Shown here: piece after piece, positions 8,957 to 18,175 of the stretch
Layout of the letters: each line of letters begins with the position of its first letter
Position numbering within the stretch: the first letter of the stretch is position 1
Program-made: the position numbers and the translations under genes
The notes under the pieces: model-generated
Database searches by the model: none
Seen by the model: the letters and a program-made list of their open reading frames with translations, nothing else
Told to the model about the DNA's origin: nothing
Assembly (NCBI RefSeq): GCF_018257575.1
Contig: NZ_JAERJP010000001.1
Location: 124,001 to 188,000 of the forward strand
Length of the DNA: 64,000 nucleotides
Direction: 5' to 3'
Source of the DNA: Tatumella sp. JGM91
Lineage (GTDB): Bacteria > Pseudomonadota > Gammaproteobacteria > Enterobacterales > Enterobacteriaceae

Positions 8957-10624
8957 ATGAGTGAGGCTGAAGCCCGCCCAACTAACTTTATTCGCCAGAT
9001 TATTGATGAAGATCTGGCGAGCGGTAAGCACAACACGGTGCATACCCGTTTTCCACCCGAACCTAACGGCTACCTGCACATTGGGCATGCGAAATCTATC
9101 TGCCTGAACTTTGGTATTGCACAGGACTATCAGGGGCAATGTAATTTACGCTTTGATGACACCAACCCGGTCAAAGAAGACGTGGAGTTTGTCGAGTCGA
9201 TTAAACGTGATGTGCAATGGCTGGGATATCAGTGGGATGGTCAGATCCACTATTCTTCAGACTATTTTGAACAGTTGTATCAGTACGCGATGGAACTGAT
9301 TCAGAAAGGCCTGGCTTACGTGGATGAGCTTTCTCCGGAACAAATCCGTGAATACCGTGGTTCACTGACATCAGCGGGTAAAAACAGTCCTTACCGTGAC
9401 CGTAGCCCGGCAGAAAACCAGGCATTATTTGAGAAAATGCGCAACGGTGAGTTTGCTGAGGGGACGGCCTGCCTGCGCGCTAAAATCGATATGGCATCCA
9501 GTTTTATGGTCATGCGTGACCCGGTGCTGTACCGGATTAAATTTGCTGAGCATCACCAGACCGGTAATGCATGGTGCATTTATCCGATGTATGACTTTAC
9601 TCACTGTATTTCCGATGCGCTGGAAGGGATTACCCATTCACTCTGTACTCTGGAGTTCCAGGATAACCGCCGGTTGTATGACTGGGTACTGGACAATATT
9701 TCGATTGAAAGTCACCCGCGTCAGTACGAATTTTCCCGCCTGAATCTCGAATATGCGGTGATGTCGAAACGTAAACTGACACAGCTGGTGGCCGAAAATA
9801 TTGTGGAAGGCTGGGACGACCCGCGCATGCTGACTGTTTCAGGCCTGCGTCGTCGGGGTTACACCGCGGCTTCTGTACGTGAGTTTTGCCGTCGTATCGG
9901 GGTAACCAAACAGGACAATATTGTTGAAATGGCCTCGCTGGAGTCCTGTATTCGTGATGATTTAAATGAAAATGCACCGCGGGCGATGGCGGTCCTTGAC
10001 CCGGTTCGTGTCGTGTTGGAAAACCTGGCGGAAGGTCACACGGAAGTGTTATCGATGCCTAATCATCCGAACCGCCCGGAGATGGGAAGCCGTGAAGTGG
10101 TGTTTAGCCGTGAGGTCTGGATTGACCGTGCTGATTTCCGTGAAGAAGCCAACAAACATTATAAACGTCTGGTGACAGGTAAAGAGGTTCGTCTGCGCAA
10201 TGCCTATGTGATAAAAGCTGAGCGGGTGGAAAAAGACGAGGCGGGTAATATCACGACTATTTATTGCCAGTGCGATACGGAGACGCTGAGCAAAGATCCT
10301 GCCGACGGACGTAAAGTTAAAGGTGTGATCCACTGGGTATCGGTAACCGCCGGTGTGCCTGCTGAATTCCGTTTGTATGATCGCCTGTTCAGTGTCGCTA
10401 ATCCCGGAGCAGAAGACGATTTCCTGTCAACGATTAACCCTGAATCGCTGGAAATTCGCCATGGCTATGCGGAACAGAGCCTGCAAAATGCAGTCGCTTC
10501 TTTCTCGTATCAGTTTGAGCGGGAAGGTTATTTCTGTGCTGATACTGTGTATTCCTGTCCTGAAAAGCTGGTTTTTAACCGCACCGTCGGACTTCGGGAT
10601 ACCTGGGCTAAAGCCGGTTCCTGA
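8957..10624 (+). CDS. glnS: Glutaminyl-tRNA synthetase
   Basis: Class-I aminoacyl-tRNA synthetase charging tRNA-Gln. The start at 8957 gives [20 protein letters not shown], identical at the N-terminus to E. coli GlnS, and 555 residues; an upstream in-frame ATG at 8876 adds 27 residues with no family counterpart. The HIGH motif is at residues 41-44 and the KMSKS-equivalent is in VMSKRKL. The two C-terminal beta-barrels that read the anticodon are intact. It has its own terminator. Its place between nagE and chiP is the E. coli arrangement. Confidence 0.98.
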   Translation: MSEAEARPTNFIRQIIDEDLASGKHNTVHTRFPPEPNGYLHIGHAKSICLNFGIAQDYQGQCNLRFDDTNPVKEDVEFVESIKRDVQWLGYQWDGQIHYSSDYFEQLYQYAMELIQKGLAYVDELSPEQIREYRGSLTSAGKNSPYRDRSPAENQALFEKMRNGEFAEGTACLRAKIDMASSFMVMRDPVLYRIKFAEHHQTGNAWCIYPMYDFTHCISDALEGITHSLCTLEFQDNRRLYDWVLDNISIESHPRQYEFSRLNLEYAVMSKRKLTQLVAENIVEGWDDPRMLTVSGLRRRGYTAASVREFCRRIGVTKQDNIVEMASLESCIRDDLNENAPRAMAVLDPVRVVLENLAEGHTEVLSMPNHPNRPEMGSREVVFSREVWIDRADFREEANKHYKRLVTGKEVRLRNAYVIKAERVEKDEAGNITTIYCQCDTETLSKDPADGRKVKGVIHWVSVTAGVPAEFRLYDRLFSVANPGAEDDFLSTINPESLEIRHGYAEQSLQNAVASFSYQFEREGYFCADTVYSCPEKLVFNRTVGLRDTWAKAGS

Positions 10625-10646
10625 ATCGGCTGACTGAAATAACGGG

Positions 10647-10676
10647 AAAAACGCCACGTTTGTGGCGTTTTTTTTT
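10647..10676 (+). terminator. Rho-independent terminator of glnS
   Basis: ACGCCAC / GTGGCGT stem with a 4-base loop, A-run before and a run of about nine T residues after it, 23 bases past the glnS stop. Confidence 0.95.
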
Positions 10677-10949
10677 GGATTGAAATAACCTATTATTATT
10701 TTAACGCTCTTACCATTATTGCTTATTTCCGATAATTATATCTTCCTGATTTTTATTATTTTTAACATTTATTCTTTTTGTGAACTTTATCATGCATTTG
10801 ATATTTCACGCGGAAATAGCTTGATAATTCGCGTCACGAAAAATATTCTGAAGCCGATGAATAACGTTGTGCAGGGAAGATATGCTGTTATCACTGTAAT
10901 TATTTAATCATTTTACTGTTGAATATTACTATCGGGAAGGATCCGCGAT
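10677..10949 (+). promoter_or_regulatory. AT-rich chiP upstream region with candidate NagC sites
   Basis: The 273 bp between the glnS terminator and chiP are AT-rich and hold no convincing gene. A 17-bp palindrome TATTTC-N5-GAAATA lies at 10802-10818. A second, weaker ATTCG...CGAAA element is at about 10827-10845. Both resemble NagC sites, and chiP is NagC-repressed in E. coli. The chiP ribosome binding site is GGGAAGG at 10934-10940. Confidence 0.5.
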
Positions 10950-12344
10950 ATGTCTGAGTATACCCGTAACTATAAAGTATTAACTCTGTCGTTACTGATG
11001 ACAGGCAGTTATTTCGTTTTATCACCGGAGGTGAATGGGGCAGGTTTTATTGATGACAGTCAGCTGAATGGTAATGTTTATTATTGGCAGCGGGAGAGAG
11101 ACCGTAAGGATATTGCTTCTGGAAAATATAAAACAAATCTTGCGCATGGTACATGGAACGGTAATCTGGACTTCTCTTCGGGTTATGCGGCGGATATCAT
11201 CGGTATTGATGTTGCAGCCTTCACTGCGATAGAAATGACAGAGTCCGGTGACAGCAGCCATCCGAACGAAATTGCTTTTTCATCGAGTAATAAAGCCTAT
11301 TCTGAAGACTGGAGCGGTGATAAAAGCGGGATTAGTTTATATAAAGCCGCATTAAAAATGAAATACGGTCCCTTTAAATTACGTGCCGGATATATTCAGC
11401 CAGAAGGCCAGACATTACTGGCACCACACTGGAGTCTGTTACCGGGTACCTATCAGGGCGCAGAGGCTGAAGCTGCTTTCGATTATGCAGACTACGGAGC
11501 TCTCAAATTTTCTTATATGTGGACCAACCGCTATAAGTCACCGTGGCATATCGAAATGGACCGTTTTTACAAAAATGATCGCCGTTCCAGAGTCGCATAC
11601 CTGCACTCACTGGGGGCTAAGTATGATTTCAAAAATGGTTTGTTACTGGAAGCCGCTTATGGTGAAGCCAGAAATTATATCAGTCAGTATTTTTTGAAAA
11701 CCAGCTATAGCGTTGACCTTGCCGGTTCGCCGTTACACAGCAGTTATCAGTTTTATGGTTCCCGGAATAAATCTCAGCAACAAGGGGCGAACCAGGTGTA
11801 TGACGGAATGGCGTGGCTACAGGCTGTAACCTTTGGTTATCGTGTCGGTCAGGTCGATTTACGTCTGGAAGCCACCAGTGTAAAAGCCGCAGGCAGGCAG
11901 GGATATTTTCTGCAACGCATGACCCAGACCTATTCCTCGTCTAATGGCCGGCTGGATGTGTGGTGGGATAACCGTTCTGACTTTAACGCCAACGGTGAAA
12001 AAGCAGTATTCCTTAGTGCGATGTATGACCTCAGCCGCTGGCAACTTCCGGGCTGGGCGGTAGGCGCATCGGTTGCTTATGGCTGGAATGCGAAGCCGTC
12101 CTCTGTCAATGAGGCTGCAGATAGCTGGTATTTCTCCGGGAATAAAATAAAGGAATCCTCCTGGAGTCTGGATGGGATTTATACCGTACAGCAGGGGCGT
12201 GCTAAAGGAACATTATTTAAATTGCACTTTACACAATACAGCAATCACTCTGATATACCCAGTTATTCCGGGGGTTACGGAAATATGTTTCAGGATGAGC
12301 GTGATGTGAAATTTATCATGATGGTACCTTTTAATATTATTTGA
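10950..12344 (+). CDS. chiP: Chitoporin, OprD-family outer-membrane channel
   Basis: Outer-membrane porin for chitooligosaccharides. The 464-residue product is close to E. coli ChiP (YbfM, 468). It begins with a signal peptide ([24 protein letters not shown]). The mature part is beta-strand-rich with many aromatic residues and ends in a hydrophobic stretch ([10 protein letters not shown]), as outer-membrane barrels do. It heads a likely operon with chiQ (20-base gap) and chb. This chiPQ-chitobiase order is known from Serratia (ybfMN-ctb); E. coli lacks the third gene. I infer NagC control. Confidence 0.93.
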   Translation: MSEYTRNYKVLTLSLLMTGSYFVLSPEVNGAGFIDDSQLNGNVYYWQRERDRKDIASGKYKTNLAHGTWNGNLDFSSGYAADIIGIDVAAFTAIEMTESGDSSHPNEIAFSSSNKAYSEDWSGDKSGISLYKAALKMKYGPFKLRAGYIQPEGQTLLAPHWSLLPGTYQGAEAEAAFDYADYGALKFSYMWTNRYKSPWHIEMDRFYKNDRRSRVAYLHSLGAKYDFKNGLLLEAAYGEARNYISQYFLKTSYSVDLAGSPLHSSYQFYGSRNKSQQQGANQVYDGMAWLQAVTFGYRVGQVDLRLEATSVKAAGRQGYFLQRMTQTYSSSNGRLDVWWDNRSDFNANGEKAVFLSAMYDLSRWQLPGWAVGASVAYGWNAKPSSVNEAADSWYFSGNKIKESSWSLDGIYTVQQGRAKGTLFKLHFTQYSNHSDIPSYSGGYGNMFQDERDVKFIMMVPFNII

Positions 12345-12364
12345 TTTCCGTAAAAGGACGGATT

Positions 12365-12562
12365 ATGAAGTATTTACTGTACTTTTTTATCGTATCTGGC
12401 CTGGCCGGGTGTCAGGCATCAATAAAAAAACCACTTAATAATAATATGGAAACTGTCAGTCCGCGTGATTATCAGGCCTGTATTAATACCCTGAAAAGCG
12501 GTGATGATGAAGACTCTGTTATTCGTTGCCAGCGTATTACTAATGAAATAAGAAAAAATTAA
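12365..12562 (+). CDS. chiQ: ChiQ, small lipoprotein of the chitoporin operon
   Basis: A 65-residue lipoprotein corresponding to E. coli YbfN/ChiQ. Its signal peptide ends in a lipobox (SGLAGC), with Cys as the lipidated residue. The start at 12365 (MKYLLYFFIVSG) is preceded by AAAGGACGG; the reading frame extends upstream to 12341 but without a ribosome binding site. Its role is unknown. The conserved pairing with chiP suggests it assists the porin or oligosaccharide uptake. Confidence 0.88.
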   Translation: MKYLLYFFIVSGLAGCQASIKKPLNNNMETVSPRDYQACINTLKSGDDEDSVIRCQRITNEIRKN

Positions 12563-12593
12563 TTAAATTAACATAATGAATTAAGGACGACTC

Positions 12594-15185
12594 ATGAAAT
12601 ATACCCGAAAACATGTGTTAGCCGGTATAGTCAGTGCTTTGCTGTTATGCAGTACGGCTACCGCCAGTCAGATGACTATCGATAAAATAAGTCAGTTTGG
12701 TGTGAAGTTTTCAGTACAGGATAATCTGGCCGCGACCAATGGTATTGACTGTGCCGCCCTGGGCGGCGACTGGGGATCCTGTTACCGTGCCTCTATCACA
12801 CTGACTAATCCCGGAGAAGCGCTGAATGACAAAGACTGGGCCATTTATTTCTCCAGTATTCGACAGATTCTGTCCGTCGGGAATGATCAGTTTAAAATCA
12901 CGCATCTGGTGGGGGATTTACACAAGATAGAACCCACGGATAAATTTCGTGGCTTTCCGGCCAGGCAGTCAGTGGTTTTGCCATTGATCAATGAATACTG
13001 GCAGGTTTCTGTCAGTGATGTATTGCCGCGCTGGTATGTCACTTCTGGCGGAGCAACCCCGAAGGTGATCCGTGTCACGGATACTGAAGATCTGCAGCAG
13101 ATCACCGACATCCCGTCGGGCCAGTGGCGTCGCAGCCCGACCGATGCCAATATCCTGATGACTGCAGAAAATCGTTACCTGAAAAATAAGTCTGTCCGGT
13201 TAATCAGCCGCCAGCAACTGCGTGGTCAGATTATCCCCACCCCGCAACAAGTGGATATACGGCAGGGAAATGTCAGCCTGAAACAAGGGGTTGTACTTAG
13301 TCTCGGGGCATTACCGACAGACAGTGCGCAGGTGATTCACCGGGCATTTGAAGCGGCGGGGGTCCGGACCGGTGAAGGGTATCCGGTGAGCACCCGCATT
13401 GTCCCCGCTGATTTTACCGGTGAGGCAATAAAACAAGGGGCATACCGGCTGGATGTTTCGGCAGATAAAACCGTGATTACCGGTTACGATCCGCAAGGCG
13501 TATTTTATGGCCTTCAGTCATTATTGCAATTAATCCCGCCGCAGGGTGACCCGCTGATACCGGAAATTCGCATACAGGATGCGCCGCGCTTTGCTTATCG
13601 TGGAATATTTATTGATGTCGCCAGGAACTTTCATTCTAAAGCCGCGATCCTGCGGACTCTGGCTCAAATGTCTGCCTATAAACTCAATACTCTGCATCTG
13701 CATCTGAGTGACGATGAAGGCTGGCGACTGGAAATCCCCGGTTTACCTGAGCTGACGCAGGTCGGGGCCAGCCGTTGCCATGACCTCAGTGAAACCCGCT
13801 GTTTGCTACCGCAACTCGGCTCCGGCCCGGATACCGGTACCAATGGCAGCGGATTCTTCAGCCGTGAAGATTACCTGGAAATACTGAGATATGCGAAAGC
13901 CAGACAAATAACGGTGATCCCTGAAATCGATATGCCAGCCCATGCCCGGGCGGCAGTGATTTCGATGGAAGCCCGTTATAAAAAACTGATGGCGGAAGGT
14001 AAAACCAGAGAGGCGAATGAATATCGTCTTCAGGATGCCGGGGATAACTCGCAGGTGACCACAGTACAGTTTTATGATCGTACCAGTTTTGTTAATCCCT
14101 GCCTGCCTTCTTCGCGGCGTTTTACTGATAAAGTCATGTCGGAAATTATCAGTATGCATAAAGACGCCGGGCAACCGTTACAGCGCTGGCATTTCGGGGG
14201 GGATGAAGCCAAAAATATCTATCTCGGGGCCGGATATACGGATAAGACTAATCCTGAACCGGGTAAAGGTCAGCGGGATATGCGGTTGCAGGATCATCCG
14301 TGGCAGAAATCAGCAAGTTGCAATAAATTACTGCAATCCGGTGCCGTTGCGGATCTCACCCATTTACCTGGCTGGTTTGCATTGCAGGTCAGCCAGCTGG
14401 CCAAATCTCACGGGCTGAAGGGTATTCAGGCCTGGCAGGACGGACTGAAAGAAATCAGTGATAACCGTCAGTTTAGTACCAGAGATAATCTGGTGAATTT
14501 CTGGGATACCCTCTATTGGGGGGGCGTCAGTTCAGTCAATGACTGGGCGAATAAAGGTTATCGGGTGATTGTATCTAATCCTGATTATCTTTATCTGGAT
14601 ATGCCCTATGAAGTGAATCCTCAGGAACCCGGCTATTACTGGGCAACCCGTTTCACTGATGAGCGGAAGATCTTCAGTTTCGCGCCGGATAACCTGCCAC
14701 AAAATGCAGAAACATCTACGGACCGTGATGGTAACAGCTTTGCGGCCAATTCTGCCGGTCACTGGCCGGGGGCTTATGGTATGTCAGCACAGGTCTGGAG
14801 TGAAATAGTGCGTACCGATCAGCAGATGGAGTACCGGTTATATCCACGGTTATTTTCCGTGGCAGAGCGGGCCTGGCATAAAGCTGACTGGGAATTACCG
14901 TATAAACAGGACCAGTATTTTGAAAAAGGGAAAACACAGCATGTCGATCAGCAACGGCTAGATAATGACTGGCAGCGCTTTGCTAATCTTTTGGGGCAGT
15001 CAGCCCTGATACGGCTGGATACGGCCGGTATAAATTACCGTATACCTGTGCCCGGCGCGGTGATCATCAACGGCACTCTGCAGGCTAACACTGCTTTACC
15101 CGGGGTCGCTATTGAATATTCCGTCGATGGTGGTCAGCAATGGCTACCGTATAACAGTCTGAAAGCTCCTGCGGTGGCCGGATAA
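12594..15185 (+). CDS. chb: Chitobiase (beta-N-acetylhexosaminidase, GH20), exported
   Basis: Cleaves chitobiose to GlcNAc, probably in the periplasm. The 863-residue precursor starts with a signal peptide (HVLAGIVSALLLCSTATAS). It then has the carbohydrate-binding-like N-terminal domain (to ~200), the GH20 alpha/beta domain (to ~330) and the GH20 barrel. Catalytic Asp-Glu lie in HFGGDEAKN, and the substrate-site tryptophans in NFWDTLYWGG are present. It resembles Serratia marcescens chitobiase throughout but stops about 20 residues earlier, at PAVAG, so the last strands of the C-terminal Ig-like domain are missing. SD is AAGGACG. It probably forms an operon with chiPQ. Confidence 0.94.
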   Translation: MKYTRKHVLAGIVSALLLCSTATASQMTIDKISQFGVKFSVQDNLAATNGIDCAALGGDWGSCYRASITLTNPGEALNDKDWAIYFSSIRQILSVGNDQFKITHLVGDLHKIEPTDKFRGFPARQSVVLPLINEYWQVSVSDVLPRWYVTSGGATPKVIRVTDTEDLQQITDIPSGQWRRSPTDANILMTAENRYLKNKSVRLISRQQLRGQIIPTPQQVDIRQGNVSLKQGVVLSLGALPTDSAQVIHRAFEAAGVRTGEGYPVSTRIVPADFTGEAIKQGAYRLDVSADKTVITGYDPQGVFYGLQSLLQLIPPQGDPLIPEIRIQDAPRFAYRGIFIDVARNFHSKAAILRTLAQMSAYKLNTLHLHLSDDEGWRLEIPGLPELTQVGASRCHDLSETRCLLPQLGSGPDTGTNGSGFFSREDYLEILRYAKARQITVIPEIDMPAHARAAVISMEARYKKLMAEGKTREANEYRLQDAGDNSQVTTVQFYDRTSFVNPCLPSSRRFTDKVMSEIISMHKDAGQPLQRWHFGGDEAKNIYLGAGYTDKTNPEPGKGQRDMRLQDHPWQKSASCNKLLQSGAVADLTHLPGWFALQVSQLAKSHGLKGIQAWQDGLKEISDNRQFSTRDNLVNFWDTLYWGGVSSVNDWANKGYRVIVSNPDYLYLDMPYEVNPQEPGYYWATRFTDERKIFSFAPDNLPQNAETSTDRDGNSFAANSAGHWPGAYGMSAQVWSEIVRTDQQMEYRLYPRLFSVAERAWHKADWELPYKQDQYFEKGKTQHVDQQRLDNDWQRFANLLGQSALIRLDTAGINYRIPVPGAVIINGTLQANTALPGVAIEYSVDGGQQWLPYNSLKAPAVAG

Positions 15186-15202
15186 CAGAGGGAAGGGCAG
15201 AT

Positions 15203-15230
15203 AAAAAAACCCGCAATTTGCGGGTTTTTT
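15203..15230. terminator. Bidirectional terminator between chb and fur
   Basis: A short GC stem (CCCGCA / TGCGGG) is flanked by an A-run on the left and a T-run on the right. It can therefore end both chb (plus) and fur (minus) transcripts. Confidence 0.9.
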
Positions 15231-15295
15231 ATCTGTAAGACTATGACGGTAAACATCCGTCATCAGATAACAGTTACAACCTGAACAGGGCCGGG

Positions 15296-15742
15296 TTATT
15301 TATCGTTATGTAATGAATCATCTTCGCGGCAGTCACCTTCTGTACAGTGACCATACAGATAAAGACTATGGTTAGTTAGCTTAATACCAAACCGGGTTGC
15401 GATTTCACGCTGGCGTTGTTCAATTGACTCATCACTGAACTCAATCACTCTGCCGCAATCCAGGCAGATCAGGTGGTCATGATGTTGCTGCTGAGTCAAT
15501 TCAAAAACTGACTTACCGCCTTCGAAGTTGTGACGGGTAACGATGCCCGCATCATCAAACTGGTTAAGCACACGGTAAACGGTGGCCAGACCAATTTCTT
15601 CACCCATATCGATCAGGCGTTTATACAAGTCTTCCGCACTGACATGGTGGCATTCTGGTTCCTGAAGCACTTCCAGAATTTTCAGTCTTGGAAGGGTAAC
15701 TTTCAGGCCAGCCTTCTTCAATGCGGAGTTGTTGTCAGTCAT
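15296..15742 (-). CDS. fur: Ferric uptake regulator
   Basis: Global iron-responsive repressor. The 148-residue length and the sequence MTDNNSALKKAGLKVTLPRLKILE match E. coli Fur closely. The N-terminal winged helix covers ~1-80. The metal-binding HHDHL cluster and the structural-zinc CLDCG motif lie near residues 86-97. A C-terminal Cys pair (CTEGDC) is present. It sits downstream of fldA as in E. coli, with its own promoter in the intervening region. Confidence 0.98.
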   Translation of the reverse strand: MTDNNSALKKAGLKVTLPRLKILEVLQEPECHHVSAEDLYKRLIDMGEEIGLATVYRVLNQFDDAGIVTRHNFEGGKSVFELTQQQHHDHLICLDCGRVIEFSDESIEQRQREIATRFGIKLTNHSLYLYGHCTEGDCREDDSLHNDK

Positions 15743-16067
15743 GCAGTTTATGTCCTGTTACTTTTGAAAAATGACTTTGGCAAGAAGCCCTGAAGTTTGT
15801 TAGATAATGACCTTATAATTGTTAGTCCATTATAGGACTGATACACCAAAATTGAAACTACAGACCTGAAAACAACGCACCAATAACACTTCAATAAAGT
15901 GTTTTACTGTGCTCAGGTCCGGTGCATCAACTCTGTCAGGGTCTGACCCTGACATCTCTTATAAGCCGGGCGCTGCCGAAAAGAAGAGTGCGGGTTCTTC
16001 TGGTCATGTTAGTCGTTCCCGCAAGTGTCTGAAGTAAACAGTATCACAACTGATACTAAAACCCCTA
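15743..16067 (-). promoter_or_regulatory. fur promoter region between fldA and fur
   Basis: A perfect -10 TATAAT lies on the minus strand at 15829-15834, with only a weak -35 (TTCAAT at 17 bp). It sits inside an AT-rich stretch with partial Fur-box character (ATAATG...CATTATC), as expected for autoregulation, but no site matches the 19-bp Fur consensus well. The rest of the 325 bp holds no gene I can support. Confidence 0.5.
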
Positions 16068-16598
16068 TTAAGCCTCGAGGATTTCTTTCAGCTGCAGTTC
16101 GTCCGAAATCTGGTTTACCCACTGGCTGACACGCTCAGCAGTCAGCTCTGGCTGACGATCTTCGTCAATCGCCAGTCCGAGGAAGTGGTTGTCATCGGCA
16201 AGGCCTTTGGATGCTTCAAAATGGTAACCGGCAGTCGGCCAGTGGCCGACAATCACCGCGCCTTTTGGCTCGATAATGTCACGCAGGGTACCCAGTGCAT
16301 CACAGAAATATTCGGCGTAGTCTTCCTGATCACCGCAACCAAATAGCGCAACCAGCTTACCGTTAAAATCAATTTCTTCGAGGGTCGGGAAGAAGTCATC
16401 CCAGTCGCATTGTGCTTCGCCATAGTACCAGGTCGGGATGCCCAGCAGCAGAATATCGAAAGCTTCCAAATCTTCTTTGGTACTCTTAGCGATATCGTGC
16501 ACTTCAGCAACGTCTTTACCCAATTGTTTCTGGATCATTTTCGCGATGTTTTCTGTGTTGCCGGTATCGCTGCCAAAAAAGATGCCTACGATTGCCAT
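16068..16598 (-). CDS. fldA: Flavodoxin 1
   Basis: FMN-containing electron carrier used by BioB, IspG/IspH, MetH reactivation and other radical or reductive enzymes. It has 176 residues, as in E. coli. The phosphate-binding loop GSDTGNTENIAK lies at residues 9-20. The isoalloxazine-contacting tryptophan (GIPTWYYGE) and tyrosine (CGDQEDYAEYF) are present. It lies upstream of fur, the conserved fldA-fur arrangement. Confidence 0.98.
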   Translation of the reverse strand: MAIVGIFFGSDTGNTENIAKMIQKQLGKDVAEVHDIAKSTKEDLEAFDILLLGIPTWYYGEAQCDWDDFFPTLEEIDFNGKLVALFGCGDQEDYAEYFCDALGTLRDIIEPKGAVIVGHWPTAGYHFEASKGLADDNHFLGLAIDEDRQPELTAERVSQWVNQISDELQLKEILEA

Positions 16599-16731
16599 GT
16601 GGGGATAACCTCTTGAATCTTCGAATCAGATAATTGTAATGTCACTACAGATGCGCAGATGATAACAGACCTGCGATGTGTGCGGAACTTGTAAACCGGT
16701 CAGATTTGTCCCTGAGTGCGTTTCCCTGAAC

Positions 16732-17007
16732 TCAGTCCTGCTTTAGCTGTGCCAGAATAATTTGTTCAATAAGTTCACTGCGGCTCAGGTTACGTTCCGC
16801 AGCCAGCGCGTTCAGAGCATCGACGACTTCAGTGTTCATTTTGAGTTCAACCCGTTGTAAACCTCGGACTTTATCTCGTTTCAGTTGATTGCGCTTATTT
16901 ATCCGCAATTGCTCATCCCGGGAAAGCAGACTGGTTTTGGGACGACCGGGCCGGCGTTCGTTGGCGAACAAATCGAGCGTGGTACGATCCGTATTTTCTT
17001 TTGCCAT
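16732..17007 (-). CDS. ybfE: YbfE, small ribbon-helix-helix-like protein (LexA-regulated in E. coli)
   Basis: A 91-residue basic protein matching E. coli YbfE from MAKENTDRTTLDLF onward; an upstream in-frame ATG at 17046 would add 13 unconserved residues. The C-terminal half (VELKMNTEVVDALNALAAER..SRSELIEQ) looks like a ribbon-helix-helix (CopG/MetJ-type) DNA-binding fold. Its function is unknown. E. coli ybfE is an SOS gene, but I see no CTG-N10-CAG LexA box here; a TGTATC-A-GATACA palindrome lies upstream instead. Confidence 0.85.
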   Translation of the reverse strand: MAKENTDRTTLDLFANERRPGRPKTSLLSRDEQLRINKRNQLKRDKVRGLQRVELKMNTEVVDALNALAAERNLSRSELIEQIILAQLKQD

Positions 17008-17032
17008 GATTTTTGAAACTGAACACCTGCTA

Positions 17033-17045
17033 TGTATCAGATACA
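17033..17045. promoter_or_regulatory. 13-bp palindrome upstream of ybfE
   Basis: Perfect inverted repeat TGTATC-A-GATACA, 26 bp upstream of the ybfE start codon, in promoter position. It does not match LexA. It may be the operator of a small DNA-binding protein, possibly YbfE itself. Confidence 0.35.
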
Positions 17046-17152
17046 CGCAGCTTATGATGAATGAATACCGTTATCATGTTAAAAGCACACGATAAAAATT
17101 TAGCGCGCAATCATACTCCAGTGCGATGAAGGACGCCAATGTTTAAACCATC

Positions 17153-17935
17153 TCAGCCCTGAGTTTTCTGCGGGCCGTATAAAAAACGCTGAACTGCGTT
17201 GAGCACTGCCACAGGTTTTTCCGCATGGACCCAGTGACCGGCACCGGCAATGATATGTGCTTTCGCACAGGGAAATTGTGCCAGTAACGGGGTACGGTAC
17301 AGCGGGTCAAGGTAAGGTGATGCACCTCCGCCGATAAATAATGCCGGATGAGGCCAGCAAGGGCAGGTTTCCCAGCCAGCAATGGTGGTGTAGTTTTCCC
17401 ATAAAGCCGGCACATTAAACAACCATTCTCCCTGATGAAAAGATTTAAGCAGAAAATTAATCACCATCTCATCCCTGAGTATGGGTCTCATCAGTTCCGC
17501 CGCCGCATCTCTTCGGGTGACCGCTGCCTGACTGACCGCCCGCAGTGCTGCGAAAATATCGTCATGGCGACGAATCTGATAATCGACCGGGGCAATATCA
17601 ATCATCACCAGTCGTTTGATCCGTGCCGGTGCCAGTGCGGACATGGCCATGGCAATTTTTCCGCCCATCGAATGGCCGATAACATTCACCGTTCCGAGTT
17701 GCAGATGGTCGAGAGTATCGAGCATATCCCGGGCCATGGCGGCATAGGACATCTCTGCTGCCCGCGGAGAATGTCCGTGGTTTCGCACATCGACCTGAAC
17801 CACCGGCGCGCGGGATTTCAGATGACGGGCCAATACCCCCAGGTTATCCAGGCTGCCAAACAACCCATGGATCAATAAGATCGGGGATAATTCTTCATCA
17901 AATTGTTCAGTTTGCAGACGGCTGTTTAAAATCAT
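17153..17935 (-). CDS. ybfF: YbfF, alpha/beta-hydrolase esterase
   Basis: Small cytosolic esterase; E. coli YbfF hydrolyses acyl esters such as malonyl-CoA and palmitoyl-CoA in vitro. It has 260 residues (E. coli 254). The oxyanion HGLFGS lies near 24-29, the nucleophile elbow GHSMGG near residue 95, and the catalytic His in AGAGHWVHAEKP near the C-terminus. It is transcribed divergently from seqA. Confidence 0.93.
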   Translation of the reverse strand: MILNSRLQTEQFDEELSPILLIHGLFGSLDNLGVLARHLKSRAPVVQVDVRNHGHSPRAAEMSYAAMARDMLDTLDHLQLGTVNVIGHSMGGKIAMAMSALAPARIKRLVMIDIAPVDYQIRRHDDIFAALRAVSQAAVTRRDAAAELMRPILRDEMVINFLLKSFHQGEWLFNVPALWENYTTIAGWETCPCWPHPALFIGGGASPYLDPLYRTPLLAQFPCAKAHIIAGAGHWVHAEKPVAVLNAVQRFLYGPQKTQG

Positions 17936-18175
17936 GGCAAAGTTCTTACGGTTGAAAGCCTGGCTTAGGGTATCATGGTTTAATCTTTCATGAATTCAGC
18001 AGAAAATGTTTAGGGTATTATCTGACTTTTAGCGGAATTGCTATTCAGCGCTTCCGGCTTCGCTGAGTTTAATTTTATAATCACCTGGTAAAATATCGGG
18101 CGCAGAATACCGGATATTTAGCGGCACAACTGCGCAGGAAGACATTTTACCCCAGTCATAACAGTACGGAATAAG

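Noticed and set aside
10719-10907. Open frame of 62 codons with hydrophobic product upstream of chiP
   Set aside because: It has no ribosome binding site, lies in AT-rich promoter DNA and contains the NagC-like palindromes. Composition alone explains the hydrophobicity.
15744-15880. uof-like leader peptide upstream of fur
   Set aside because: An open frame of about 32 codons exists on the minus strand. It would begin at GTG without a Shine-Dalgarno and start upstream of the likely transcription start from the TATAAT box, and it does not overlap fur.
17021-17045. LexA box before ybfE
   Set aside because: The nearest pattern is CTG-N8-CAG, two bases short of the CTG-N10-CAG spacing.
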